DNA of 6,257 nt from an uncultured Ruminococcus sp. (GTDB lineage: Bacteria; Bacillota; Clostridia; Oscillospirales; Ruminococcaceae), in the NCBI GenBank assembly GCA_937907215.1, contig CALESG010000064.1, forward strand, positions 1 through 6,257. The letters run 5' to 3'. Positions 6,217 through 6,257 of the stretch are shown one piece after another. The notes beneath the pieces are model-generated. The model ran no database searches. It was not told the origin of the DNA and saw only the letters and a list, made by a program, of their open reading frames with translations. The position numbers and the translations under genes were made by a program. Position 1 is the first letter of the stretch. Every line of letters starts with the position of its first letter.

Positions 6217-6257
6217 AACTCAAAACGCCGCAGCGAGTCTCAAAAAAGTCTGAATCC
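6204..6257 (-). repeat. Right copy of 54-bp perfect terminal inverted repeat
   Basis: Exact reverse complement of bases 1-54. On the minus strand it lies immediately upstream of the recognisable tape measure sequence. In the tape measure frame it contains a TGA at 6222-6220, and there is no ribosome site in front of the TTG at 6216. So it does not read as the missing upstream part of that gene. Because the two copies form the extreme ends of the window, an assembly or library origin has to be considered alongside a biological one. Confidence 0.97.

Noticed and set aside
6220..6222. TGA read as tryptophan (recoded phage), which would open the frame into the repeat
   Set aside because: TGA is the natural stop of the tape measure (ATGA overlap at 4468-4471), of Dit and of the YadA-like fibre gene (ATGA at 476-479), so the standard code fits.
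1..6257. Complete linear element with inverted terminal repeats or hairpin telomeres
   Set aside because: Both terminal genes are truncated at the repeats and there are no replication, packaging or telomere-resolving genes.

Overview
The window is a leftward-transcribed (minus strand) tail module of a long-tailed (siphovirus-type) phage or prophage. AT-rich codon use, strong GGAGG ribosome sites and the protein families (Sipho_tail-type Dit, ReqiPepy6 Gp37-like hub, clostridial-type fibre proteins with a BspA-like leucine-rich repeat end) point to a low-GC Firmicute host, most likely a gut-type Clostridia. That host call is inference from style, not from a marker gene.

Layout in the direction of transcription, from right to left: the C-terminal 580 or so residues of the tape measure protein (4468-6216, cut at its 5' side); the distal tail protein Dit (3557-4471); a Gp37-like tail hub/tail-associated protein (2491-3552); a baseplate or fibre protein with an attachment domain, a helical stalk and a leucine-rich repeat tip (1201-2478); a fibre protein with six YadA-head-like 14-residue repeats (476-1198); a small unknown protein (213-479); and the 5' part of one more fibre-type gene (50-196), cut after 48 codons. 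Gaps are 16 nt or less, two gene pairs overlap as ATGA, and several ribosome sites lie inside the preceding gene. This is one co-transcribed, translationally coupled late operon. No promoter, terminator, RNA gene, integrase or lysis gene is visible.

The striking feature is at the edges. Bases 1-54 and 6204-6257 are a perfect 54-bp inverted repeat, so the window begins and ends with the same sequence facing inward. At both ends phage coding sequence stops being recognisable where the repeat begins: the tape measure loses its N-terminal part and meets an in-frame TGA inside the repeat, and the left-most fibre gene meets a TGA just inside the repeat, right after a motif (NGITFT) that normally leads into a longer beta domain. 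The repeat therefore looks foreign to both genes. It could be an assembly or library artefact, the ends of a short mobile element inserted or assembled on both sides, or a rearrangement. It should not be read as proof of a complete 6.3-kb linear genome. No new system can be claimed from this sequence; the repeat and its two matching gene breaks are what most deserve a check.

The proteins fit one structure. The tape measure sets tail length. Dit joins the tail tube to the baseplate. The Gp37-like protein forms the hub below it. The last genes supply the host-recognition parts, which use two repeat folds (leucine-rich repeat and YadA-like beta-roll) better known from bacterial surface adhesins.
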